From Roseiflexaceae bacterium UBA965 (GTDB taxonomy: Bacteria; Chloroflexota; Chloroflexia; Chloroflexales; Roseiflexaceae): a DNA stretch of 17,499 nucleotides. Numbering within the stretch: position 1 is the stretch's first letter; every line of letters begins with the position of its first letter. The translations under genes were made by a program, and so were the position numbers. Positions 7,609 to 15,687 of this stretch are shown here, piece by piece. The notes beneath the pieces were generated by a model. That model saw nothing but the letters and a program-made list of their open reading frames with translations, did no database searches and had not been told where the DNA came from. The DNA lies in the NCBI GenBank assembly GCA_002292925.1, contig DBCF01000109.1, positions 23,852 through 41,350 on the forward strand, in the 5' to 3' direction.

Positions 7609-8261
7609 CGGTGCACCTGCCATAATCGGAGCTGGGCGTCGAGTTGTTGTTGGTTGGCGACCTTTTTGAATTTGGCACCCGAAACGCCATGCACGGTTCG
7701 TTGACACGATTCCCAGGTGGCATGGCGTTGCAGATTACTGCCAATTAAACTCAGGTAGCACGGGAATGCAGTTGGGTCGGCATTGGTGGGCTGTTGTGGT
7801 GTGTGGGTAGCGGGAGGCGCAAAAACACTTCCCGTGCCTGAACCCGCTTGTTGTTGGGCAAGGGTATTGGCACGCTCGTTGAGCGGGTGCCCTGCATGGC
7901 CTTTGACATGTTGCCAACTAACATGTGCACCATTGACGGCGATAAGTTGTTCCCACAAGTCGCGGTTTTCGACGGGTTGTCCTTCGCGGGTTTTCCAGCC
8001 GTTTTTTTGCCAACCTTTGACCCATTTGGTGATGCCATTGATGAGGTATTGACTGTCAGTAATGACCCGCAATGGGCGTTGGGTAGGAGCGCGTTGGAGC
8101 CCGGTGATGGCTGCTTGGAGCTCCATGCGGTTGTTGGTAGTATGGGCGTCAGCGCCGCTATATTCGTTGTGCTGTGTGCCATCAATGACGATGGCGGCCC
8201 AGCCACCGCGCCCCGGGTTGCCCGAACACGCGCCATCCGTGATAATATCTACTGAGTTCAT
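7605..8261 (-). CDS. rnhA: Ribonuclease HI with C-terminal hybrid-binding-like domain
   Basis: 218-residue enzyme that cleaves the RNA strand of RNA:DNA hybrids. The catalytic domain (1-140) carries ITDGACSGNPGRGG with D9, MELQAAI with E47, TDSQYLI with D69 and the HVKGHAGHP loop with H122. The fourth acidic residue of the E. coli enzyme (D134, in NERCDELA) is Asn 132 here (NERANTLA); the codon is AAT. After a Pro/Thr/Ala linker (~141-164), residues ~166-214 carry TWESCQ and VHGVSGAKFKKV, resembling the hybrid-binding (viroplasmin-like) domain that normally sits at the N-terminus of RNase H1. I start the gene at 8261: AAGGA lies five bases upstream and this Met begins the first strand of the fold. 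The frame could extend to 8312 but would overlap the divergent lipoprotein gene. Confidence 0.94.
   Translation of the reverse strand: MNSVDIITDGACSGNPGRGGWAAIVIDGTQHNEYSGADAHTTNNRMELQAAITGLQRAPTQRPLRVITDSQYLINGITKWVKGWQKNGWKTREGQPVENRDLWEQLIAVNGAHVSWQHVKGHAGHPLNERANTLAQQQAGSGTGSVFAPPATHTPQQPTNADPTAFPCYLSLIGSNLQRHATWESCQRTVHGVSGAKFKKVANQQQLDAQLRLWQVHR
8218..8246 (+). promoter_or_regulatory. Candidate promoter for the lipoprotein gene at 8282, inside rnhA
   Basis: TTGCCC (8218-8223) and GATAAT (8241-8246) are 17 bases apart, predicting a start near 8252 and a 30-base leader. The elements lie within the first codons of rnhA on the opposite strand, as expected where only 20 bases separate the two start codons. 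Confidence 0.4.
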
Positions 8262-8266
8262 TGAAA

Positions 8267-8277
8267 TCCTTAGGGTG
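8267..8277. promoter_or_regulatory. Back-to-back ribosome binding sites of two divergent genes
   Basis: On the minus strand AAGGA (8271-8267) serves rnhA; on the plus strand AGGGTG (8272-8277) serves the lipoprotein gene at 8282. The sites abut and together fill most of the 20-base gap, which supports both start choices. Confidence 0.6.
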
Positions 8278-8281
8278 ATAT

Positions 8282-8707
8282 ATGCAACGTCTACTCGTGC
8301 GTATCCTAACATGTTTTATATTGGTTGGGTGTGCGGCTACCACCCAAAACAGCAATATCCCCGATCCTCCCGATGCAGTAGTCTATCAAGTGCGTAGTAG
8401 CTCAAGCTTGCCTGGCGTCATGGATGCGTATGCACTCAACATGTATGCCATGCTTCGCGCCAAAAGCTACCGCGTCACCCAAGATATTAGCTATGTACGG
8501 GTCATGCAACCCATCGAAGCCGTGGCGCAAGTGTATGATCAATCTGCCACTGCCCAAGGTTGGTCGATCGACACCCCTATGCCGCCCCGTGAACGACGTA
8601 TGTTGCGGTCGTATCGCAAAGGCAATGCCGTGGTGATTGTGACGTTTTTTGCTGAAGTCAATAATCGTGATGGTATCGTCGTGATGCGGATTACAGCCGA
8701 GCGGTAG
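8282..8707 (+). CDS. Small putative lipoprotein, related to the next gene
   Basis: 141 residues. The N-terminus has two arginines, a hydrophobic stretch and the lipobox LVGC with Cys 17, so it should be lipid-anchored outside the cytoplasmic membrane. The mature part is not a family I can name. Its C-terminal half (PIEAVAQVYDQSA...GW..., ~77-98, then YRKGN at 111-115 and a final GIVVMRI strand) follows the same pattern as the neighbouring lipoprotein at 8794, which suggests a duplicated domain. ATG start at 8282 with AGGGTG upstream. Function unknown; a sensor, a cell-envelope accessory protein or a quality-control protein would all fit. Confidence 0.8.
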   Translation: MQRLLVRILTCFILVGCAATTQNSNIPDPPDAVVYQVRSSSSLPGVMDAYALNMYAMLRAKSYRVTQDISYVRVMQPIEAVAQVYDQSATAQGWSIDTPMPPRERRMLRSYRKGNAVVIVTFFAEVNNRDGIVVMRITAER

Positions 8708-8724
8708 TGTCGCACGCAGTTTTC

Positions 8725-8753
8725 TACACAGACAACCAATTGGGTTATATAAT
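8725..8753 (+). promoter_or_regulatory. Promoter of the second lipoprotein gene
   Basis: A perfect TATAAT (8748-8753) follows TACACA (8725-8730, four of six consensus bases) with a 17-base spacer. The start would be near 8760, giving a leader of about 34 bases to the ATG at 8794. The gene may therefore be transcribed independently of the preceding lipoprotein gene. Confidence 0.55.
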
Positions 8754-8793
8754 ACCTAGGTTATTATTGTTATTGGGCCGATTGAGGAGTAGC

Positions 8794-9231
8794 ATGAAGC
8801 AGTTTTGGCGGATAGGATTAGTCTCGTTAGGGTTGGTGTTTTTGGTGGCGTGTGGTGGTGGTGCCGTGGTTATCCCTGATCCCATTAGCAAGGTTGAAAC
8901 CACCGAAATCAGCGATGCCACCGTAAAAAGTGTGGTGAGTGAATGGCAAAGTACGGCGCGTAAAGGGCTCGAGACTGGCACAGTCAAACCCGAAACTATC
9001 GTCGAAACAATCTATCAAAGCAGCGCAGATCTCAATGCTATTGCTGATTATTACAACAAAGCCTTGGGGACGGGCGGTTGGACCTACAAAACCCGCACAC
9101 CTGGCTTGCAAGAGGGCTTCTTTTTGGCAGCCTATGAGAACGGTAATAAATCACTGGTGATTGGTGCGCTTGATTTGACCAAGTTTGCGGGCAATGGTAC
9201 ATACGTGTATGTATTGTCTGGTGACAAATAA
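8794..9231 (+). CDS. Small putative lipoprotein
   Basis: 145 residues with a signal peptide and lipobox LVAC (Cys 20) followed by GGG. The frame is open from 8707, but GAGGAG four bases before the ATG at 8794 and the signal peptide beginning there fix the start. The mature protein has a predicted mixed helical N-terminal half and a C-terminal domain with the order DLNAIADYYNKA, GW, T, YENGN and GTYVYV. This parallels the C-terminal half of the lipoprotein encoded at 8282-8707. I recognise no named family and no catalytic residues. It has its own promoter (8725-8753) and a terminator 16 bases after its stop. Confidence 0.83.
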   Translation: MKQFWRIGLVSLGLVFLVACGGGAVVIPDPISKVETTEISDATVKSVVSEWQSTARKGLETGTVKPETIVETIYQSSADLNAIADYYNKALGTGGWTYKTRTPGLQEGFFLAAYENGNKSLVIGALDLTKFAGNGTYVYVLSGDK

Positions 9232-9247
9232 ACGAGTTTAACCAACC

Positions 9248-9283
9248 AAAAGCGGTGCGCCCATCACTGGGCGCACCGCTTTT
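9248..9283. terminator. Strong bidirectional intrinsic terminator
   Basis: A perfect 16-bp stem (9248-9263 with 9268-9283) closes a TCAC loop; the core GCGGTGCGCCCA is GC-rich. A six-T run (9280-9285) follows on the plus strand and a four-T run follows on the minus strand. It sits between the second lipoprotein gene (stop 9231) and nuoN (minus, stop 9300), and should end both convergent transcripts. Confidence 0.93.
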
Positions 9284-9299
9284 TTGTGTGTCTGTGGGA

Positions 9300-10730
<1,431 letters not shown>

Positions 10731-10752
10731 ATCGTTCTGCTCCATACAATCA

Positions 10753-10766
10753 CGGCGCGGCGCCGC
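10753..10766. repeat. GC-rich palindrome in the nuoM/nuoN gap
   Basis: GCGGCGCCGC (10757-10766) is a perfect 10-base palindrome. As RNA, a five-pair all-GC stem CGGCG/CGCCG (10753-10757 with 10761-10765) with a three-base loop is the better fold. It occupies the 42-base gap between nuoM and nuoN. No T-run follows, so termination is unlikely. Confidence 0.45.
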
Positions 10767-10772
10767 AGTGCG

Positions 10773-12302
10773 TTACGGTTGCGTGGCACCTTGGGTCAAA
10801 CTCTGTACCAGTGCGGCAATGCTTGGTTGCATGGTGCCGAGAACCACCTGGGGATAGAGTCCAATCACCAACATCGCCACGACTAACAGCCCCAGCACCA
10901 AGAGTTCACTCTTGCTGGCTTCGGGAACTGCCGACGTAACCGATACTTCACCCATAAAGACCGTGCGATACATGCGCAACAAATACGCTGCCGATACGAT
11001 TATCCCGAGTACCGCAAACACGACAAACGTGAAACCGATGTGCGGTGATACCCATGCACCTTGTAACGCCAAGAATTCCCCAATGAAGCCGTTTAGGCCA
11101 GGCACGCCGATTGATGCAAAGACTGCAACTAGCGCGAGTGAACCCAAGCGCGGTGCGCTCAGCCATGCCCCACTGAAGTTGTCTGCGATACGACCACCTG
11201 GTTGGCGTGCAAGGATTCCCACAATCAAAAACAGTGCACCGGTGGTGATACCGCTGTTGATCATGGTCAAAATTGCGCCGCTCATCCCTTCGGCCGTCTG
11301 TGAAAAGATCCCCAACATCACAAACCCAAGGTGGCTAATCGTGGCATATGACAACAATACCTTCATGTCACGTTGCCCAAAGGCAATGATGCCACTATAG
11401 ATGATGCTAATCACGGCCAAAATCGCAACTGCTGGGGCTGCCCATGCCGACGCATGGGGGAAGAAGGGAATTGCAAACCGGATGAAGCCATAAGCGCCGA
11501 TTTTTACCAAAATCCCGGCAATGTCCACCGACCCGTTGTCGGGGGTAGCTGCCTGGGCTTGGGGCATCCAGGTATGGAATGGCCAAATCGGAGTTTTGAT
11601 GGCAAAGGCGATAAAGAACCCGGCAAACAACAACCGCTCGAGGTTTTCGTCGATTTTGAGGGTACCATTGGCAATCGCAGCACTCAGTGCCACGCTGTCA
11701 AAGGTCATTACGCCGGTTTGTTGCCAGTTGACATACACCAAGCCGGCGATGCTCACCAACAAAAAGACCGACCCCACAAAGGGATAGACAAAAAACTTGG
11801 TGGCTGCGGCGCGGCGCTCGCCGACTCCGTACAACGCAATCAACAGCGCCGTGGGAATCAACGTCAATTCGAAAAAGACATAGAACAGTAACAAGTCGGT
11901 GGCCACAAAGGCCCCAATCAAGCTACTCGCGAGGAGCAACAACAGCGCATAAAACGCCCGTTGGTTGCCATCGGTTTGTTGACGGGCGGCAAAAATCGCC
12001 AGTGGCGTCATCAATGTCGCCAAGATGACCAGCCATACACTGATGCCGTCGACACCGACGGCGTAGTGCAAGCCCATCGCGGGCAACCACGTCTGTTGCT
12101 CGACCATCTGGTACCCAGCGGTCGGTGCAAGACTCACGCACACGATTACTGCCAGGACGAGATTGATGATGCTCACTAGACCTGCGATGCTCCGTTGCAT
12201 ACCGGTGGCTTGCCGTGGTGTTAACAACACCAGCAATGCCCCTAGCAACGGCGTCGCAATCAATAGTGATAATAACGGTATACCTAGCTGGTTCACGAAC
12301 AC
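10773..12302 (-). CDS. nuoM: NADH-quinone oxidoreductase subunit M
   Basis: 509-residue antiporter-like proton-pumping subunit of the complex I membrane arm. Key residues align with E. coli NuoM: E145 in FFELTLIP (E144), K236 in FAIKTPIWPFHTW (K234), K267 in GILVKIGAYG (K265) and E409 in GFIGEF (E407). The segment after PFHTW reads MPQAQAATPDNGSVD, whereas LPDAHSQAPTAGSVD is usual in E. coli, so the family's His is Gln here. The start is a GTG: the codon at 12302 is used, but a second GTG at 12296 with GGGGTG just upstream is nearly as good. It lies 36 bases after nuoL and 42 before nuoN. Confidence 0.94.
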   Translation of the reverse strand: MFVNQLGIPLLSLLIATPLLGALLVLLTPRQATGMQRSIAGLVSIINLVLAVIVCVSLAPTAGYQMVEQQTWLPAMGLHYAVGVDGISVWLVILATLMTPLAIFAARQQTDGNQRAFYALLLLLASSLIGAFVATDLLLFYVFFELTLIPTALLIALYGVGERRAAATKFFVYPFVGSVFLLVSIAGLVYVNWQQTGVMTFDSVALSAAIANGTLKIDENLERLLFAGFFIAFAIKTPIWPFHTWMPQAQAATPDNGSVDIAGILVKIGAYGFIRFAIPFFPHASAWAAPAVAILAVISIIYSGIIAFGQRDMKVLLSYATISHLGFVMLGIFSQTAEGMSGAILTMINSGITTGALFLIVGILARQPGGRIADNFSGAWLSAPRLGSLALVAVFASIGVPGLNGFIGEFLALQGAWVSPHIGFTFVVFAVLGIIVSAAYLLRMYRTVFMGEVSVTSAVPEASKSELLVLGLLVVAMLVIGLYPQVVLGTMQPSIAALVQSLTQGATQP

Positions 12303-12314
12303 CCCACACCCAGG

Positions 12315-12332
12315 TGTAGCAGGCCTGCTACA
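12315..12332. repeat. Perfect 18-base palindrome in the nuoL/nuoM gap
   Basis: TGTAGCAGGCCTGCTACA is identical on both strands. In RNA it folds as a 7-bp stem (UGUAGCA/UGCUACA) with a GGCC loop, extended by a wobble and one G-C pair. It fills half of the 36-base gap between nuoL and nuoM and ends just upstream of the nuoM start region. It is either an intercistronic RNA hairpin or a site for a dimeric protein. Confidence 0.65.
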
Positions 12333-12338
12333 TCCCGA

Positions 12339-14306
12339 CTACGCGCCGATTACTACATATCCGACGAGAACGACGACGCCAATCAAAAAGACCAAGGCAT
12401 AGGTGCGCACGTTGCCGTTTTGGATGCGTGCCACCGCCTGTGAAAACCGACCAACCATTCCGGCACTGCCTTCAACCAAAATCCCATCAATGGCTTGTCG
12501 GTCAAAGACTTCGTGCAAAAAGGCCGATAAGGTGCGGTAAGGTTTGACGAAAATACGCTGATAGACATAATCTAATCCCCAGCCCATTTCGAAGCCCTTC
12601 CAAATGTCGCCGAGGTAATAATGCGCCGGATCTTCGTCACCTGGTGTGATACGTGCGCCAATCGGTCCGCTATAGATGCGGTAGCCGAGATACCCCGACC
12701 CCGTCGCCAGTAGCACCGTCACTGCGGCAAAAATCCCCATGCTCAAGGTGAATAATTCAGCCTCTTGGTGCAATACGGGGTTGAGCCAATCGCTCAACCA
12801 ATGCACACCCGGCAAATTCATCAGACCACCCAACACACTCGCAACGGCGAGGATGTAGAGGGGCCACTTCATGCTACCGAGATCCTCGTGGGGGTGGGCA
12901 TCTTTGTCACGTACTTCACCGGCAAAGGTCAACGCCACTTGACGTCCCATATAAAATGCCGTGAACAATGAGCTCAGGAGCAAAATAACGGTGACATTGA
13001 TGTTTTGCGCACTATACCAGGCATGGGCGATGATTTCGTCTTTACTCCAGAAGCCAGCCAACGGGAAGATCCCCGAAAGAGCCAAGGCTCCGACAATATA
13101 GACCAAGAAAATCACCGGCATGTGTTTGCGTAAGCCACCCATGCGGCGCATGTCTTGCACATCATGCATACCGTGGATAATCGCACCGCTACCCAAAAAG
13201 AGCAACGCTTTGAACAATCCGTGCGTCAGCAAATGGAAGATAGCCGCCGTGTAGGCGCCCATCCCTGCTGCGGCAATCATGAAGCCTAATTGTGAGATAG
13301 TCGAGTATGCTAGCACCCGTTTGATGTCAAATTGGGTAATCGCTGCCGTTGCACCAATCAAGGCGGTGGTGGCACCGATTATTACGACCCACCCTGCAGC
13401 ATCGGGTGCCAAATCAAACACGGCATGGGTACGGACAATCAGGTACACACCTGCCGTCACCATGGTGGCGGCGTGGATGAGTGCTGATACCGGAGTCGGA
13501 CCGGCCATGGCGTCTGGCAACCAGACAAACAATGGCAATTGGGCTGATTTACCAACCACACCCAAAATAATCAAGAAGGCGATGCCACTGACGAGACCGA
13601 CATTGCCAAATGCGCCGAGGCTAATCGTGGTAAACGATGCGTCGGTTAATTGGCTGACAAAACCGGACAAGCCGTCACTGCCAAAGAACGACAAGGTGCC
13701 GAAGTGCGACACGATTGCCATCATCGCAAGTAACAACCCGGCATCGCCGACGCGGTTGGCCACAAAGGCCTTGGCAGCAGCTTCGCTGGGCACAATCCCG
13801 GGTGCCACGTTTTTGCGATCAAACCAGTGACCGATGAGCAAGAACGAACAGAGCCCGACCCCTTCCCAACCCAAAAAGAGCAAGAAGAGATTGTCTGACA
13901 TCACCAAAATCAACATGGCAAAGACAAACAAATTCATGTAGGCAAAGTAGCGTCCTGGGCGACTATCACCATGCATGTAGGTGATAGAGTAGATGTGGAT
14001 GAGGGCACCGACACCCGTGATGAGCAATGCCATCACTGCAGTGAGCGGGTCAAACCACAATCCAAACGAAACGTTGACACGCCCCACGGCTAGCCAGTCC
14101 CACAGGGTAATGGCGATGTACCGTGATTCTTCCGCCATGCCTGCCAAGTTAATGACGGCGATAACGGTGGTGATAAAGGCTGCCACGATGCTGAGGCTTG
14201 CTACGGTGCCGTTGGCGCGTTCGCCTCGCACGAGGAAGACGTTCAGCAAGAAGCCGGCGAGTGGAAACGCCGGAATGAGGGCAATTAACCAAGAGATTTG
14301 CGTCAT
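12339..14306 (-). CDS. nuoL: NADH-quinone oxidoreductase subunit L
   Basis: 655-residue distal antiporter-like subunit of complex I, with the proton channel at the tip of the membrane arm and a C-terminal lateral helix along it. Conserved features: E148 in FLGWEGVGLCSFLLIGHW, D188 in NRVGDAG, K253 in GVVGKSAQLPLFVWLPDAM, H278 in SALIHAATMV, and H358/H362/K366 in the broken-helix region. The extended C-terminus (~480-655) is present with a final hydrophobic anchor, so the subunit is full length. ATG start at 14306 with no convincing Shine-Dalgarno. A five-codon frame (ATG at 14320) ends in TGA overlapping the nuoL ATG as ATGA, which may allow coupling. The gap to nuoK is 46 bases and contains a GC palindrome. 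Confidence 0.96.
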   Translation of the reverse strand: MTQISWLIALIPAFPLAGFLLNVFLVRGERANGTVASLSIVAAFITTVIAVINLAGMAEESRYIAITLWDWLAVGRVNVSFGLWFDPLTAVMALLITGVGALIHIYSITYMHGDSRPGRYFAYMNLFVFAMLILVMSDNLFLLFLGWEGVGLCSFLLIGHWFDRKNVAPGIVPSEAAAKAFVANRVGDAGLLLAMMAIVSHFGTLSFFGSDGLSGFVSQLTDASFTTISLGAFGNVGLVSGIAFLIILGVVGKSAQLPLFVWLPDAMAGPTPVSALIHAATMVTAGVYLIVRTHAVFDLAPDAAGWVVIIGATTALIGATAAITQFDIKRVLAYSTISQLGFMIAAAGMGAYTAAIFHLLTHGLFKALLFLGSGAIIHGMHDVQDMRRMGGLRKHMPVIFLVYIVGALALSGIFPLAGFWSKDEIIAHAWYSAQNINVTVILLLSSLFTAFYMGRQVALTFAGEVRDKDAHPHEDLGSMKWPLYILAVASVLGGLMNLPGVHWLSDWLNPVLHQEAELFTLSMGIFAAVTVLLATGSGYLGYRIYSGPIGARITPGDEDPAHYYLGDIWKGFEMGWGLDYVYQRIFVKPYRTLSAFLHEVFDRQAIDGILVEGSAGMVGRFSQAVARIQNGNVRTYALVFLIGVVVLVGYVVIGA

Positions 14307-14326
14307 GAGCTACTCTGCATTCGTTA

Positions 14327-14338
14327 GCCGCGCGCGGC
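14327..14338. repeat. GC palindrome in the nuoK/nuoL gap
   Basis: GCCGCGCGCGGC is a perfect 12-base palindrome of only G and C. As RNA it gives a 4-bp stem with a CGCG loop, so it is weaker than the nuoL/nuoM element. It lies 20 bases upstream of the nuoL ATG. Confidence 0.4.
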
Positions 14339-14352
14339 ACGGTTGACGGATA

Positions 14353-14655
14353 CTATCCCTTCAAGGTGGTCATGGTGTCGATGTTGGTCGTTTTTTTGCG
14401 CATAAAAATCATCACCAACAACGCCAACCCCACAGCCACTTCGGCTGCGGCAATTGTAATCACAAAGAAAACCATAATCTGTGCGTCGATTGATTGGCGT
14501 TGATTGGCAAATGTCACCAGCGCCAGATTGGCGGAGTTGAGCATTAGCTCAATCGACATAAATACCATCAACGTGCTCCGTCGGAGCAATACGCCACACA
14601 CGCCAATGACAAACAACAATACGCTGAGGCCAATGTAAAAAATCGTCGGTAACAT
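14353..14655 (-). CDS. nuoK: NADH-quinone oxidoreductase subunit K
   Basis: 100-residue, three-helix membrane subunit related to MrpC that links the antiporter subunits to the quinone-binding part of complex I. Numbered from the ATG at 14655, the buried glutamates are E36 (MSIELMLN) and E72 (AAEVAVGLA), exactly the E. coli positions. This supports the ATG over the in-frame GTG three bases earlier; so does GGAGG at 14665-14661, five bases before the ATG but only two before the GTG. The nuoJ stop lies 11 bases upstream, so translation is probably coupled. Confidence 0.96.
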   Translation of the reverse strand: MLPTIFYIGLSVLLFVIGVCGVLLRRSTLMVFMSIELMLNSANLALVTFANQRQSIDAQIMVFFVITIAAAEVAVGLALLVMIFMRKKTTNIDTMTTLKG

Positions 14656-14660
14656 CACTG

Positions 14661-14665
14661 CCTCC
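14661..14665 (-). promoter_or_regulatory. Ribosome binding site deciding the nuoK start
   Basis: GGAGG on the minus strand is five bases from the ATG at 14655 and two from the GTG at 14658, so it favours the ATG. Confidence 0.75.
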
Positions 14666-14666
14666 G

Positions 14667-15170
14667 CTAGCTCTGCCGTTGGTGGAGCACGACGACGCCG
14701 ATGAGGGCTGTCAGCAACACAAACGACGCGACTTCAAACGGCAATAGGTGGGTCGTAAACAGTGCTTGCGCAATCTGTGCCGGTGACCCAAAATCACTAT
14801 CGCTACTCCCGACCCGTGCGAGGCTGTCTTGCGACTGTCGCACCAACACCCAGATAATTTCGCCAACCAACAATACCGCCATGGTGATTGCCACGGGGGC
14901 TTGCCAGCGAATCGGATTGGCATCCTCTTCGTCGCGTTCGGCACCGAGTAACATCACCACAAACAAAAAGAGTACGATGATGGCGCCGGCGTAGACGATG
15001 AGTTGTACGGCAAACAAAAATGGTGCTTGCAGTAGCAGATACAGTACGGCAATTGCCCCGAAGTTGAGCAACAGAAACAATGCACTATGTACCGCGTTCC
15101 GGCTGACCAACATGGCAACTGCGCCAATAATGGCGACGATCGCCGTAATCACAAAAATTACCAACTCCAT
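14667..15170 (-). CDS. nuoJ: NADH-quinone oxidoreductase subunit J
   Basis: 167-residue, five-helix membrane subunit of complex I. The conserved stretch FAVQLIVYAGAIIVLFLFVV (53-72) forms the third helix, whose pi-bulge is linked to coupling of quinone chemistry to pumping; Y60 corresponds to Y59 of E. coli. The terminal helix (~148-163) is intact. ATG at 15170, with an AGGGGG ribosome site that overlaps the nuoI stop codon (TAGGGGG), so the two genes are likely translationally coupled. Gap of nine bases to nuoI. Confidence 0.95.
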   Translation of the reverse strand: MELVIFVITAIVAIIGAVAMLVSRNAVHSALFLLLNFGAIAVLYLLLQAPFLFAVQLIVYAGAIIVLFLFVVMLLGAERDEEDANPIRWQAPVAITMAVLLVGEIIWVLVRQSQDSLARVGSSDSDFGSPAQIAQALFTTHLLPFEVASFVLLTALIGVVVLHQRQS

Positions 15171-15179
15171 GCGCGCCCC

Positions 15180-15677
15180 CTACAGGTCGATTTGTGCCGG
15201 CGGGCTGGGCCGACGGTTGAGTTGCTGCAACACCGGTGGGATCTCGCCGTGCCCTTTGTCTACGGGGACGAGCATCATTGATTTGTCATAAATCGATGAT
15301 TTGCGGTCGTAAAACGACAGCTCATACTGATGCTCGAGCACAATTGCATTGGTTGGGCAGGCGTCTTCACAGTAGCCACAAAAAATGCATCGTAGCATGT
15401 TGATTTCGTAGCGGGCGGCGTAGCGCTCGCCTGGTGAATTGGGGGCTGCGGGGTCGTTTTCGGCAGGGATGACCAAAATAGCATCCGATGGGCAAGCTGC
15501 CGCGCACAACGCGCATCCAATACACCGTTCCATGCCATTCTCAAACCGTTTGAGTTCATGGCGACCGCGGAAGCGCTCGCGAACCGGGCGCTTTACTTCG
15601 GGGTATTCCACCGTCACGGGTTTTTTGAAGAGGTACTTGAACGTTGTGCTCAAGCCTTTGATCAGTGCGCCTAGCAT
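15180..15677 (-). CDS. nuoI: NADH-quinone oxidoreductase subunit I, 8Fe-8S ferredoxin type
   Basis: 165-residue peripheral-arm subunit carrying two [4Fe-4S] clusters (N6a and N6b) that pass electrons towards the terminal cluster N2. Two cluster motifs are intact: C52-IG-C55-AL-C58-AAA-C62-P and C97-IF-C100-GY-C103-EDA-C107-P. The amphipathic N-terminus (1-30) is the segment that lies along the membrane. ATG at 15677 with AGAGGA about five bases upstream; 10 bases after the nuoH stop. Confidence 0.97.
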   Translation of the reverse strand: MLGALIKGLSTTFKYLFKKPVTVEYPEVKRPVRERFRGRHELKRFENGMERCIGCALCAAACPSDAILVIPAENDPAAPNSPGERYAARYEINMLRCIFCGYCEDACPTNAIVLEHQYELSFYDRKSSIYDKSMMLVPVDKGHGEIPPVLQQLNRRPSPPAQIDL

Positions 15678-15687
15678 GCGATCCTCT

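Noticed and set aside
8262..8312. Seventeen extra N-terminal residues for RNase HI
   Set aside because: They would overlap the divergent lipoprotein gene, lack a ribosome site and precede the natural start of the RNase H fold.
8707..8793. Extended N-terminus for the second lipoprotein
   Set aside because: The extra 29 residues would place the signal peptide internally and include the promoter TATAAT. The ATG at 8794 has a good ribosome site and starts the signal peptide.
10731..10745. Five-residue N-terminal extension of NuoN
   Set aside because: The upstream ATG overlaps the GGAG that serves the next ATG (10730) and has no ribosome site of its own.
11373..11891. 172-codon open frame on the plus strand within nuoM
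   Set aside because: It lies entirely opposite conserved NuoM residues; its composition is rich in Gln, Gly and Asn with no domain, and no promoter or ribosome site is evident.
13279..13830. 183-codon open frame on the plus strand within nuoL
   Set aside because: It is antisense to a confidently identified nuoL, has no recognisable family and no ribosome site. Open antisense frames are expected opposite hydrophobic genes of this base composition.
14306..14322. Five-codon frame ending in ATGA over the nuoL start as a leader peptide
   Set aside because: It has no ribosome site and is too short to judge; the ATGA overlap may be chance.
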